Assembly (NCBI GenBank): GCA_019802505.1
Contig: JAFMOC010000024.1
Location: 804,001-868,000 of the forward strand
Direction of reading: 5' to 3'
DNA: 64,000 nt
DNA from: Corydoras sp. C115
Taxonomy: Eukaryota; Chordata; Actinopteri; Siluriformes; Callichthyidae
The notes under the pieces: model-generated
The model's database searches: none
What the model was told of the DNA's origin: nothing
What the model saw: the letters and a program-made list of their open reading frames with translations, nothing else
Position numbers and translations under genes: made by a program
Part shown: positions 1 through 9,698 of the stretch, piece after piece
Position numbering within the stretch: the stretch's first letter is position 1
Layout of the letters: the number at the start of each line of letters is the position of its first letter

Positions 1-477
1 CTTCATCAGTCTCTGCCTACACCTCCTTTCCACTCCCTTCATCCCTCGAGAGATCAAGAGCACTGACACATAATGGCAGGTGTAATTGCCATGTCCTTCT
101 TGCTTCAGTGTGTAGACTGACATTAGCCAAATGGAATAGAGCTGTGGAAGGGGAAGGAACTCATCTATTGGCATTTTGGCGGGGGGGTGGGTGGGGGGTA
201 GGGGGGCAAACTGAGAGATTGGTATGAATTTTTGATGGGATGCATCTGTTGCCCTTGGGGTGAAGAGAACTGAAGGATAGGTGGTTTACTGAATATTAAT
301 TAATTTAAAAAACATTTCCTTTTAATATTAAGATAAACCACTATGACATCGCACATGTTCGTGTATTTTTTTCCAATTGTGTCCATATCTTTGAGACGCT
401 CTTATGTTTAGTTTAGTTTTAATAGCATAGAACCTAAATTTAGTTTATACTGTTCCAAAATCCTGCAAGTTCTTGCT
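1..477. other. Non-coding, no gene seen
   Basis: No convincing exon or repeat was recognised. The notable item is a G-rich stretch at about 181-206 with four G-runs separated by one to two bases, a classic G-quadruplex pattern on the + strand. The rest is AT-rich and unremarkable. Confidence 0.5.
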
Positions 478-812
478 CCATAGTCTATTTCCTTCACTTA
501 CCATATAGATGGACTTTGTAGTTTTACAATTACAGACTGTAGTCCATCTGTGTTCTTTGTTGTTGTTAGTCCCCTGTTGGTTCTCTGTTCTCTATTGGTC
601 AGGACCATCACAAAACAGGTATCATTTGGGTGGTGGATTGTTTATTCTCAGTTCTGCAGTGACACTGATGTGGTGAGGGGGTTTTAGTGCAGCAGTGCTG
701 CTGTAGTTTCATTTAAACACCTCAGTGACACTGCTGGGATAGGAATAATGCACCAACCTAATAATCCCTGCTCTAGTGGGGACCTTACCATTAGAGAACT
801 GAGTAAACTATT
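478..812 (-). mobile_element. MITE-T copy, partial
   Basis: This stretch is the reverse complement of much of the complete element at 37720-38249. It shares the GATGGACTTTGTAGTT block (about 508), the CTGTTCTCTATTGGTCAGGACCATC block (about 583) and the CAGTGACACTGATGTGG / CAGTGACACTGCTGGGATAGG segments. The outer Tc1-like terminus is not seen, so the copy is partial. It abuts REP-AT sequence on its right. Confidence 0.7.
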
Positions 813-815
813 AGA

Positions 816-1290
816 AGTGTATTATTAACACATTAATAAAGATTCATAATGCTTTAAAAAAAAACTTCTTATAAGCCTTTGCTAATGTCCATAAATGTGC
901 ATAAGCACTTATGAAGCAGTATAAGAATATGCCATAACAGTCACATGAATGTATATTTTAGATGTCTATCCACTTACTGTACAGACCAGTGTCATAAAGC
1001 TTTATAATGTTTGAGATAAGTAAATGCCTCTCCTGAAAATTATTTAATAGTGCTCATAACTGCTAGTGAAAGCTTATGTGCAATTTTTAATAACAATTGA
1101 AATAAAAGTGAAATAAAATCCTCATGTATTTAGTTTAAAAATCCAAAAATCCAATGTTTATACCTTTACATTATAATGCATTATGTCGCTTTGTGTTATA
1201 AAACCATATGTCATTTTCTTAGAACACTTTGACTGATTATGAACTATTATGGATTATGAATATTCAGGCACTTTAACAGAAGTACAAATG
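816..1290. repeat. REP-AT copy, degenerate
   Basis: AT-rich sequence with the family signatures: AAGATTCATAATGCTTTA, ATGCCATAACAG, AAAGCTTTATAATGTTTGAG, AATGCCTCTCCTGAAAA and TTATAATGCATTATGTCGCTTTGTGTTATAA. The same order of motifs recurs at 45.6-48.3 kb and 51.6-54.2 kb. No coding potential. Confidence 0.65.
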
Positions 1291-1316
1291 TAAGAAATAG
1301 TGGTATGTTTAGTTTA

Positions 1317-1722
1317 GGGGCATCACGGTGGTTTAGTGGTTTGCATGTTCTCCTCTCAGCGCTGGGATTCCAGGTTTGAATCCCAATCTGGGTGGAGTTT
1401 CCATGTTCTCCCTGTGTCTGTGTGGGTTTTCTCTGGGATCTCCGGTTTCCTCCCACAGTCCAAAAACATGGATCAAGGTCAACTGAATTCTCCAAATTGC
1501 CCCATATAGAATGTGTTTGTGTGAGTGAGTGTGTGCCCAGCGATTGATTGGCGTCCTGAGCTGGGTGTATCTGCGTCCGATGGATGGACATTGAGAACGA
1601 AACTCCACCCAGATTGGCGCATGGATTCACAGTAACCACGAATCCCCTAGTGCTTGAGACATAGGGAACGTGTGACCACAGCTACAAATGTCCCCCAAAC
1701 CACTAAGCCACCGTGATGTGCC
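1317..1722. mobile_element. Two SINE-A fragments in inverted arrangement
   Basis: A + oriented SINE-A runs from 1317 to about 1600 (head, box B-like GGTTTGAATCCC, core, CA-rich part). It is joined to a - oriented head fragment (about 1602-1722). The outer ends, GGGCATCACGGTGG and CCACCGTGATGTGCCC, are near-perfect inverted repeats. Predicted proteins here are SINE translations. Confidence 0.8.
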
Positions 1723-1984
1723 CTTTTTTTGCCCTAGGAAACCGTGATCAAAAGAAAATCAAGGTTTCCTTATTTAATTCCAAAAGCAGCTCACGTTCTC
1801 CCCTGATTTTAAGTCTGATGCAGGACATGGGGCCAACCCCACGTGGACAGGGGGAGGGAACATGAAATGATGACAAAAACCAAAACTCCTTTAAAGTCCC
1901 CTTGTAAGAATTTTTTTGAAACACAATTACAAAATGTATTTGAATCCCATAAAACCCCATTGTCGTGAATAAATCTGAATCACA
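1723..1984. other. Short spacer, nothing recognised
   Basis: AT-rich sequence between SINE copies. An open frame on the - strand lacks any recognisable motif. Confidence 0.4.
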
Positions 1985-3062
1985 ACTGTATATCACCTTG
2001 ATTCTAATAGGGGGGGTTCGCAGGTGGACGGTTTTTTATAGGTGTTCCCCGTGGGCAAAAGTTTACAGGGGCAAATTTTCAACACCACAGGGCAATTTAG
2101 AGCAGCTATAATCACCTTGAATCCTAATACACCCTGGATTGCACTTACACAAACACATGCACACAATATAAGGTTAGAGAAAGGCAATTTAGAGCAGCTA
2201 TATCACCTTGAATCCTAATAGGATTGCAGGGGAAGGTTCCCCATGCCCATCCAGGGGAGAATGTTCCGGGCGCTGGGTAGATACACCTTGGACAAGGTAC
2301 ACATTCGCTGGGTACACACTTACTCACACTTACACACACATGCACACAATATACAGGGGTAATTTAGAGAAAGGCAATTTAGAGCAGCTATATCACCTTG
2401 AATTCTAATAGGATTGCAGGGGAAGGTTCCCGATGCCCATCCAGGGGAGAACGTTTCGGGCGCTGGGTAGATACACCCAGGACAGGGTACACATTCGCTG
2501 GGTACACACTCACTCACACTTACACACACACACACATGCACACAATATACAGGGGCAATTTAGAGAAAGGCAATTTAGAGAAGCTATATCACCTTGAATC
2601 CTAATAGAATTGCAGGGGAAGGTTCCCCATGCCCATCCAGGGGAGAACGTTTCAAGCGCTGGGTAGATACACCCAGGACAGGGTACACATTCGCTGGGTA
2701 CACACTCACTCACACTTACACACACACACACACACACACACACACTATACAGAGCAGATATATCACCTTGAATCCTAATAGGATTGCTGGGGGAGGTTCC
2801 CCATGCCTTTCCAGGGTAGAACGTTTTGAGTGATGGGCAGATACACCCTGAACAGGATGCCAATCTATCACTGGGCACACTCACTCACAAAAAAACACGC
2901 ACACAATATACATGGGCAATTTAGATAACTGCAATTTAGAGTGGCCAATTCACCTTGAATCCTAGTAGGATTGCAGGGGGAGGTTCACCATGCCCATCCA
3001 GGGGAGAACGTTTCAGGCACTGGGCAGATATACCCAAGACAGGACGCCAATCTATCGCTTTG

Positions 3063-3099
<37 letters not shown>

Positions 3100-3470
3100 G
3101 CTATACCAAGGCTAGTTTAGATAAAGGCAATTTACAGCCAATTCACCTTAAATTCTAATAGGATTGCATGGGGAGGTTCCCCATGCCCACCCAGGGGAGA
3201 ACATTACACCAAGATACAACCAGGACAGGGAACCGATCCATCACTGAACACACACTCATTCACACAAACGTATAGGGGCACTTTAGATAAAGGCAATCTA
3301 GAGCAGCCAGAACACCTTGAATCCATGTTTTTGGACTGTGGGAGGAAACCGCAGAACCTGGTGAAAACCCACAGGGACACGGGGAGAGCGTGGAAACTCC
3401 ACCCAGCTCAGGATTCGAACCTGGAATCCCGAGCTCAGAGAGGAGAACATGCTAACCACTAAGCCATCAA
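1985..3470 (-). repeat. SINE-A with internal tandem expansion (~190-bp units)
   Basis: The block GATTGCAGGGGAAGGTTCCC and its variants recur at about 2222, 2412, 2608, 2782, 2969 and 3164, a spacing of about 174-196 bp. Each unit contains the 3' half of SINE-A (C-run, GGGAGAACGTTTCGGGCGCTGGG, CA-rich segment, AATTTAGA). Only the right end (about 3288-3470) continues into the core and tRNA head, ending at GCTAACCACTAAGCCATC. This is therefore one SINE-A whose central and 3' module has been multiplied. CA-run lengths differ between units (notably about 2707-2746 and 3066-3096). Confidence 0.85.
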
Positions 3471-3481
3471 GTGCATTAAAC

Positions 3482-3846
3482 ATCCATCTTCCATTATCCA
3501 TTATCTTCCGCTTTATCCTCTATTAGGGTCACGGGGGGTTCCCCATGTCCATCCAGGGGAGAACGTCTCGGGCGCTGGGCAGATACACCCAGGACAGGAC
3601 GCCAATCTATCGCTGGGCACACACTCACTCACACAGACACACTCTATATGGGGCAATTTGGAGCATTCACTTGACCTCGATCCATGTTTTTGGACTGTGG
3701 GAGGAAACCGGAGAACCCGGAGGAATCCCACACGGACACAGGGAGGACATGGAAACTTCACCCAGATGGGGAATCGAACCGGGAATCCCTAGTGCCGAGA
3801 GGCGAACGTTCTAACCACTAAGCAACCGTGCCGCCCGTGCATTCCC
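3482..3846 (-). mobile_element. SINE-A, near full length, with target-site duplication
   Basis: The element runs from the tail (CCATTATCTTCCGCTTTATCC) to the head (AAGCAACCGTGCCGCCC). Flanks GTGCATTAAAC (3471-3481) and GTACATTAAAC (3847-3857) are an 11-bp target-site duplication with one mismatch. It sits directly against the head of the expanded SINE-A to its left. Confidence 0.85.
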
Positions 3847-3857
3847 GTACATTAAAC

Positions 3858-3875
3858 TTGCTTTTTTATTTTATG

Positions 3876-3914
<39 letters not shown>

Positions 3915-4542
3915 TGTGAAAGGCTGCTGGTGATCATTTATGTAACCTGTGCTGTGTCTATGATCCCAGCTCTGTCACGTTGAAGGTTGCACCATCTGTG
4001 AGTTCCTGCCACCCTCTTGTCAGCACGATGTCTTAAAGCAAGGACAAAATAGCAATAAGCACTTCAACATGATGAGTATGACGCAGTGCGTTGCACATAA
4101 ACACACACCTGTCCGAATGCTTTAAAGATGCTGCCGTGTCCTCTCTGATATGTTTACATCCCCTCGGTTCCACACAGAGATGCAGGATCTATCAGCGATG
4201 ACCTATGTATGATCAATGTATGCTAAAAGTTGTTCTTTCGGGGACATCACACTCATGATGCAAAGATAAGCAACCAGCTGGACATGACATGAGAGCGCAG
4301 CGTGAAGGGTGACCTTTATAGTCAGGAGTGCACGTCACCCTCCTGTCTGGACATCGCGTTTGGTTTATTAAAGCAGTGAGACGGGAGAGGGCGTGCGTTA
4401 TTGTGAATAAATCATGGGAATGAGGCGTGTATTTATTCACAATAACACACAAACCTGAGTGTATTTATGGTTTTATAAAACAGTTACAAACACAATATAA
4501 TAAAAAAAAACTAGGTTTGATTTATTAATGTTTATTCATTCA
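3858..4542. other. Low-copy spacer with a GT microsatellite
   Basis: A (GT)n run occupies about 3878-3912. The rest (3915-4542) shows no recognised repeat or gene. The open frame at 4213-4452 (- strand) has no recognisable domain. Confidence 0.45.
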
Positions 4543-4852
4543 GGGCGGCACGGTGGCTTAGTGGTTAGCATGTTGTCCTCAGCGCTAGGGATTCCCAGTT
4601 CGATTCCCCATCTGGGTGGAGTTTCCATGTTCTCCCCGTGTCTGCGTGGGTTTCCTCCGGGTTTTCCGGTTTCCTCCCACAGTCCAAAATCATGGATCAA
4701 GTCAATTGAGTTCTTCAAAATTGCCCCATATGGAGTGTGTGTGAGTGTGTGCCCAGTGATAGATTGGCGCCCTGTCCTGGGTCTATCTGCCCAGCGCCCG
4801 AAACGTTCTCCCCTGGATGGGCATGGGGAACCCCCCCCCCCCCCCCCCCCCC

Positions 4853-4897
<45 letters not shown>

Positions 4898-4944
4898 TGA
4901 CCCTAATAAAGGATAAAGCAGAAGATTATGAATGGATGGATTCA
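4543..4944 (+). mobile_element. SINE-A with a giant poly-C expansion
   Basis: Starts GGCGGCACGGTGGCTTAGTGGTTAGC (box A) and has box B-like GTTCGATTCCC and the core TTTCCTCCCACAGTCC. It ends GGATAAAGCAGAAGATTATGAATGGATGG. The C-run that is a few bases long in other copies is here 66 bp (4831-4896) with a single A at 4853. The open frames over it are poly-Pro and poly-Gly artefacts. Confidence 0.9.
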
Positions 4945-5458
4945 TTCATTCATTATCTTCCACATAATCTTCTACTAGGGTCGCAGTAGGTTGGTTTGGG
5001 GGGGTGGGGGGTTCATCATGTTATCCAGTTTCCTCCCACAGTCTAAAACCATGGATTCAAGGTGAACTGGCTGCTCTAGATTGCCTTTATCTAAATTGCC
5101 CCTATATGTTTGAGAGTGTGTCCAGTGATGAATTAATGCTCTGTCCTAGTTGTATTTTGGTGTAATGTTCTCCCCTGGATGGGCATCGAGAACCTCCCCC
5201 TGCAATCCTATTAGGATTCAAGGTGAATTGGCTGATCTAAATTGCCTTTAAACTATCTCCATTATAGTGTTTGTGTGTGTGTACTCAGCGATTGGCACCC
5301 TGTACGGAGTTTATCTGCCCAACGCCCGAAACCTTCTACCATGGATGGGCATATAGGGTACCTCCTCTTGCAATCCTATCAGGATTCAAGGTGAATGAAC
5401 TGCTCTAAATTGCCTTTATCTAAATTGCCCCTGCAAAAAACGCACTCTATATGGAGCA
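4945..5458 (+). mobile_element. SINE-A fragments, partly tandem
   Basis: A short - tail (4945-4980) is followed by + oriented core and 3' modules. The block TGCAATCCTATTAGGATTCAAGG occurs at about 5203 and, in variant form, at 5369, giving a roughly 166-bp tandem unit. It is the mirror orientation of the array at 1985-3470. From about 5435 the orientation flips to -, continuing after the hAT insertion at 6501. Confidence 0.75.
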
Positions 5459-5872
5459 ATTTAGAGCAGGGGTGCCCAATACGTCGAAGGGGTGTTGGGT
5501 AGATCGCGATGGAGGTTTGAAATAAAAGAGCGCTTATTACGCATCAGTGCTTTTTTACAGCACAGTGTCTGAAGCACTTATACACACGCATGAATTACAC
5601 ACACACATTTTAACACATACAATGTGATTTATTCTGAATCGCGATCTCTATCGCTGTGCAAGTGAGCAGTCTGCCACCCCCCCACCCCTCCCCCCCCCGT
5701 CTCTCTAGCTTTTCCCAAAACATAATCTGGCCACGCCTCTGTGCCTAAATCCGAAGCACTGCCTCCCGAAACATCTACATAGATCTAGATAGTTTCTGTT
5801 TGTGTTTCTGCACTTTATTTGACTGACAAGACGAGTGAAGTACTTCGCTCCAAAATAATTAAAATACCATTT

Positions 5873-5985
5873 CTTTTCGAGTGGGAGGATAAATATTTTT
5901 TTACAATGTCAAACTCAAAATGCATTTGCTTGATTTGCCAAGTAGCCATTGCACTTCCATTGTGTTTGGTTGTTTGGTCGTACTA
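5873..5985 (+). pseudogene. hAT transposase N-terminal fragment (zinc-finger-like)
   Basis: An open stretch reads LFEWEDKYFFTMSN followed by SKCICLICQVAIALP, with an ATG at 5906-5908. From memory, the pattern W-x-YFF-x-(x)-KC-CLIC-x-(x)-ALP resembles the N-terminus of hAT/Charlie-type transposases and their domesticated relatives, where a BED-like zinc finger begins with this Cys pair. The expected His residues are absent: the frame diverges after ALP and stops at about 5985. It lies inside the hAT relic and is a dead remnant. Confidence 0.7.
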
Positions 5986-6129
5986 AAACCAAGTTTTCTC
6001 TATGCTATTTGCTGGAATGTGTTTAATAAAAGAGCAATTTCTGTAAAAATGGCAATCTGAAGCCGTCTTGTCTGTGCTGATTCGACAATACTAACATGAT
6101 GTGTGTAAACAGGTTTCAATATTAAAACC

Positions 6130-6394
6130 ATGGGCAGCACGGTGGCTTAGTGGTTAGCACGTTCGCCTCTCAGCTCTAGGGATTCCCGGTTCGAATCCCC
6201 ATTTGGGAGGAGTTTTCATGTTCTCCCCGTGTCCGCGTGGGTTTCCTCCGGGTTCTCCGGTTTCCGGATTGGATTGGCGCCCTGTCCTGGGTGTGTCTGC
6301 CCAGCGCCTGAAACGTTCTCCCCTGGATGGGCATGGGGAACCCCACCGCGACCCTAATAGAGGATAAAGCGGAAGATAATGGATGGATGGATGG
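6130..6394 (+). mobile_element. SINE-A nested in the hAT relic
   Basis: Head GGGCAGCACGGTGGCTTAGTGG, box B GGTTCGAATCCC, tail GGATAAAGCGGAAGATAATGG(ATGG)n. Flanks AATATTAAAACC (6118-6129) and AATATTAAAGCC (6395-6406) form a 12-bp target-site duplication with one mismatch. Part of the core and CA-rich segment is deleted (265 bp versus about 345). It inserted after the hAT element did. Confidence 0.92.
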
Positions 6395-6500
6395 AATATT
6401 AAAGCCTATAAAAGAAGATTAACCCTGGTAGCTCATAATGACCTGTCCAATGAATAAGTAGATCTCAGGCCAGAAAAGTGTGGGCACCCCTGATTTAGAG

Positions 6501-6663
6501 CATTCAATTTACCTTGAATCCATGTTTTGGACTATGGGAGGAAACCGGAGAACCTGGAGGAAACCCAAGCTGACACGGGGAGAACATGGACACTCCCCCC
6601 AGATTGGGCTTCAAACCTCCAGCACTGAGAGGGGAACAGGCTAACCACTAAACCACTGTGCCA
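6501..6663 (-). mobile_element. SINE-A, head half, interrupted by the hAT
   Basis: Continues from the 8-bp duplication with ACCTTGAATCCATG, GGGAGGAAACCGGAGAACC and GCTAACCACTAAACCACTGTGCC. It is the head-proximal half of the SINE-A split by the hAT insertion. Confidence 0.85.
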
Positions 6664-6712
6664 TTTTCAATGTATTATTTTAAAAATAAATCATATCTTC
6701 AAAGTTGTGGGT

Positions 6713-6920
6713 TGGTGTGGTAGCTCAGTGTTTAGGGCATTGGGCTATCAATCTGAAGGTTGGGGGTTCAAATCCCAGATCCACTGACGTTACCAATGTG
6801 GGTCCTTGAGCAAGACCCTTAACCCTCATTGCTCCAGGGATGTTGTGATTAACCCTGCGCTCACCTTGTAAGTCGTTTTGGATAAAAGCGTCTGCTAAAT
6901 GACCAAATGGAAATGGAAAG
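6713..6920 (+). mobile_element. SINE-V, near complete
   Basis: The tRNA-like head GTAGCTCAGTGTTTAGGGCA (box A) is followed by GGGTTCAAATCCC (box B), a middle block CCTTGAGCAAGACCCTTAACCC, and the tail GTCGTTTTGGATAAAAGCGTCTGCTAAATG. From family knowledge, that tail is the conserved 3' stem-loop of eel UnaL2-type LINEs shared with fish V-SINE/UnaSINE families. The acceptor half lacks tRNA pairing, so it is not a functional tRNA gene. Confidence 0.88.
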
Positions 6921-7004
6921 TTGTTGTCCATAAAGTAATCTAGTCTGGTTTATAATGGGAACAGTGATGGGTAAGCTACGAGAACCAGGATACAGGATTC
7001 GCTA

Positions 7005-7195
7005 TTCAAGATGAATCAGCTGCTCTGAATTGCCCCTATATAGTGTTTTTTTTATGAGTGTGTGTGCCCAGCGATAGATTGGCACCCTGTCCTGGGTCTA
7101 CCTGCCCAGCACCTGAAACGTTCCCCCACTGGATGGACAAGGGGAACCCAACCGCGCCTAGTCCCTAGTAAAGAATTAAGTAAAAGATAATCAGA
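7005..7195 (+). mobile_element. SINE-A, 5'-truncated
   Basis: Begins in the AATTGCCCCTATATAG segment and continues through CCCAGCGATAGATTGGCACCC, GAAACGTTCCCC and a decayed tail AAGAATTAAGTAAAAGATAATC. The head and core are missing. Confidence 0.75.
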
Positions 7196-7219
7196 TTAGT
7201 TGGTATTAGACTCTTAGCC

Positions 7220-7573
7220 GAGGCAGCACGAGGAAGTGGTTAGCATGTTCTCTTCCTTCAGCGCTAGGGATTCCTGGTTCGAACCCCAATCTGGGTGGAG
7301 TTCCATGTTCTCCCCGTGTCCACATGGATTTCCTCCGGATTCTCTGGTTTCCTCCCACAGTCCAAAAACATGGATCAAGGTCAATTGAATTCTCCAAATT
7401 GCCCCATATAGAGTGTGTATGTGTGAGTGAGTGTGAGCCCAGTGATAAATTGGCGCCCTGTCCTGGGTGTATCTGCCCATCGCTCGAAATGTTCTCCCCT
7501 GGATGGGCATGGGGACCCCCCCACCCTCGACCCTAGTAGAGGATAAAGCGGGAGATAATGGATGGATGGATGG
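7220..7573 (+). mobile_element. SINE-A, full length, with target-site duplication
   Basis: The 354-bp element is flanked by perfect 10-bp repeats ACTCTTAGCC (7210-7219 and 7574-7583). The head, GAGGCAGCACGAGGAAGTGG, carries a small change in box A. Box B is GGTTCGAACCCC. The tail ends GGAGATAATGGATGGATGGATGG. Confidence 0.92.
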
Positions 7574-7583
7574 ACTCTTAGCC

Positions 7584-7872
7584 ATACAGTCATATTTCTT
7601 TTTTCTGACAGGGCTCTGAGAGACGGACAGCTGCTTTACTTTTTCTTCCACATCATTCCGCTTTGCCCTCACCATCTCTCTCTCTGCCTCACAACTCCGA
7701 AAGAATGAGGACTAAAGGAAATCTGTTTGTTATCCTGTTCTTGTCTGAATCGAGCAGCAAAGGCTCTGACCACAGGCCATCTCTCTAGGTGGTCCAATAT
7801 CACAAGGCCACCACCTGTGTGTCTGGGGTGGAAAGTGTTTGGTCCCTGGAGCCTTCTTTCTACTGACAGCAT

Positions 7873-7920
<48 letters not shown>

Positions 7921-8067
7921 AAAGAAATTCAAATAAGGAAGGGACGATGCAACTGCACACATCTGTTCCTGCCAAATGGAGGTTAATACCCCTTTTTCAC
8001 TAACGCGGTGCAATTGCTGCTTTGAGTGATTACAAATATGCTGATTTATTACCAAGAACTATTAAAC
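7584..8067. other. Low-copy spacer with GT microsatellite
   Basis: A (GT)n run at about 7877-7917 lies within otherwise unrecognised sequence. The open frames on both strands across it read through the dinucleotide repeat and are not credible proteins. Confidence 0.5.
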
Positions 8068-8430
8068 CACTCATCCATCCATTATCTCCGCTTTATCCTC
8101 TACTAGGGTCGTGGGGGGGTTCCCCATGCCCATCCAAGGGAGAACGTTTCGGGCGCTGGGCAGATACACCCAGGACAGGGCACCAATCTATCACTGGGCA
8201 CACACTCACTCACACAAACACACTCTATATGGGGCAATTTGGAGAATTCAATTGACATTGATCAATGTTTTGGACTGTGGGATGAAAACGGAGAACCCGG
8301 TGGAAACCTATGTGGACATGGGGAGAACATGGAAACTCCACCCAGATTGGGATTCGAACCGGGAAATCTCTAGCACTGAGACACATGCACACAAACACAC
8401 TACATGGGCCAATTTGGAGAATTCAATTGC
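8068..8430 (-). mobile_element. SINE-A plus adjoining fragment
   Basis: A - oriented copy runs from the tail CATCCATCCATTATCTCCGCTTTATCC to box B GGATTCGAACCGGG and stops near 8380. A second short piece with CACACACTACATGGGCCAATTTGGAG follows to about 8430. Confidence 0.8.
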
Positions 8431-8450
8431 TGTGTGATTAGTGGTTTATG

Positions 8451-9110
8451 GGCACGGTGGCTTAGTGGTTAGCATGTTGTTCTCTCAGCTCTAGGGCTTC
8501 CCTGTTTGAATCTCAATCTGGGTGGAGTTCCATGTTCTCCCCATGTCCCAGTGGGTTTTCTCCGGTTTCCTTCCACAGTCCGAAAAACATGGATTAAGGT
8601 AAATTGAATGTGGCGGCACGGTGGCTTAGTGGTTAGCATGTTCTCCTTTCAGCGTTAGCGTTAGGCCCATCTGGGTGGAGTTTCCATGTTCTCCCCGTGT
8701 CCGTGTGGGTTTCCACCGGGTTCTCCGGTTTCCTCCCACAGTCCGAAGACATGGATCAAGTCAATTTAGTTCTCTAAATTGCCCCATATAGAGTGTGTCT
8801 GAGTAAGTGTGTGCCCAGCGATGGATTGGCGCCCTGTCCTGGGTGTATCTACCCAGCGCCCGAAACGTTCTCCCCTGGATGGGCTTGGGGAACCCCCCCC
8901 CCCCACCGCGACCCTAATATAGGATAAAAGCGGAAGATAATGAATGAATGAAGGTAAATTGAATTCTCTAAATTGCCCCATATAAAGTGTATGTCTGTGT
9001 GAGTGTGTGCCCAGTGATAGAGCCCAGTGCCTGAAACGTTCTCCCCCGGATGGGCATGGGGAACCCCCCCGACCCTAGTACAGGATAAAGCATAAGATAA
9101 TGGATGAATA
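8451..9110 (+). mobile_element. SINE-A host copy split by another SINE-A
   Basis: The host head starts GGGCACGGTGGCTTAGTGG at 8451 and runs to AAGGTAAATTGAAT (8596-8609). It resumes with the same 14 bases at 8951 and continues to the tail AGGATAAAGCATAAGATAATGG near 9105. The nested copy lies between the two duplicates. Confidence 0.9.
8610..8950 (+). mobile_element. SINE-A nested inside SINE-A
   Basis: The element starts TGGCGGCACGGTGGCTTAG and ends AGATAATGAATGAATG. Perfect 14-bp target-site duplications AAGGTAAATTGAAT lie at 8596-8609 and 8951-8964. It has the same orientation as its host and is younger. A small duplication (GCGTTAGCGTTAGG) in the tRNA-like part has removed box B. Confidence 0.93.
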
Positions 9111-9696
9111 GTAATTAAGTAAATGTGGCTGTGTTCATAATTAGCATTAATCCTCGTTTCCTACAGTTTAAATACTCTTTTTAACCGCCTCGTAGGTTCT
9201 CCCTCCTCGCGACAAAGATGAGGATCATTTTGATTTCTTTAGTGGCTTGCCATCATATGACCTCTGACCTTTTAACAAGAGCAGCACAGCCCTTTCCCAG
9301 CGACATCGTCTGATACTTTGTTCTCTAGTTAACTGTGTGTAAGACTTAGCCTCTGTGAGTGATGTGGCCTCAGTGGACTTATGGCTGAGAGGGCAGCAGG
9401 AACAGAAACTCTGCAGGATGCCTCCCCCTCGTGATGTTCACACACACCGGGAAAGGGGAAAGGGGTGAAGCGTCAAAGAAAGAACCTCTTTGAAACGTTC
9501 CAGCTCACTGTGAAATCTGGGCGGCCGAGCACTTTGATCGCTGAACAGATGAGTGGCCGGCTCGCTATGGGCCATTGCCTCGGAGAACCGACATCATGCA
9601 TGCTAAAGAACTGAATCTAAACTACAGAGGTCAATGTTATTTACTTATACTTGTACATTTAATTATATACACGTTATACATGGCTTGTATAAATAA
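9111..9696. other. Low-copy non-coding segment
   Basis: About 585 bp of balanced-composition sequence with no recognised repeat and no open frame of interest. It is a candidate for conserved or regulatory DNA, but nothing specific supports this beyond its being repeat-free. Confidence 0.4.
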
Positions 9697-9698
9697 TT

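Larger units (their letters stand above)
5467..6492 (+). mobile_element. hAT DNA transposon relic
   Basis: The left end CAGGGGTGCCCA and right end TGGGCACCCCTG are perfect 12-bp terminal inverted repeats. The flanks ATTTAGAG (5459-5466) and ATTTAGAG (6493-6500) are a perfect 8-bp target-site duplication, the hAT hallmark. Internally there is a decayed N-terminal transposase fragment and a nested SINE-A (6130-6394). At 1026 bp including the SINE it is internally deleted and cannot be autonomous. It interrupts a - oriented SINE-A whose remainder resumes at 6501. Confidence 0.92.

Noticed and set aside
4528..4989. Open frame with a long poly-proline stretch
   Set aside because: It is SINE-A read through a 66-bp C-run. 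No independent coding evidence.
6713..6790. tRNA-like sequence with box A and box B
   Set aside because: Part of a SINE-V with the UnaL2-type tail. No proper acceptor stem, so not a tRNA gene.
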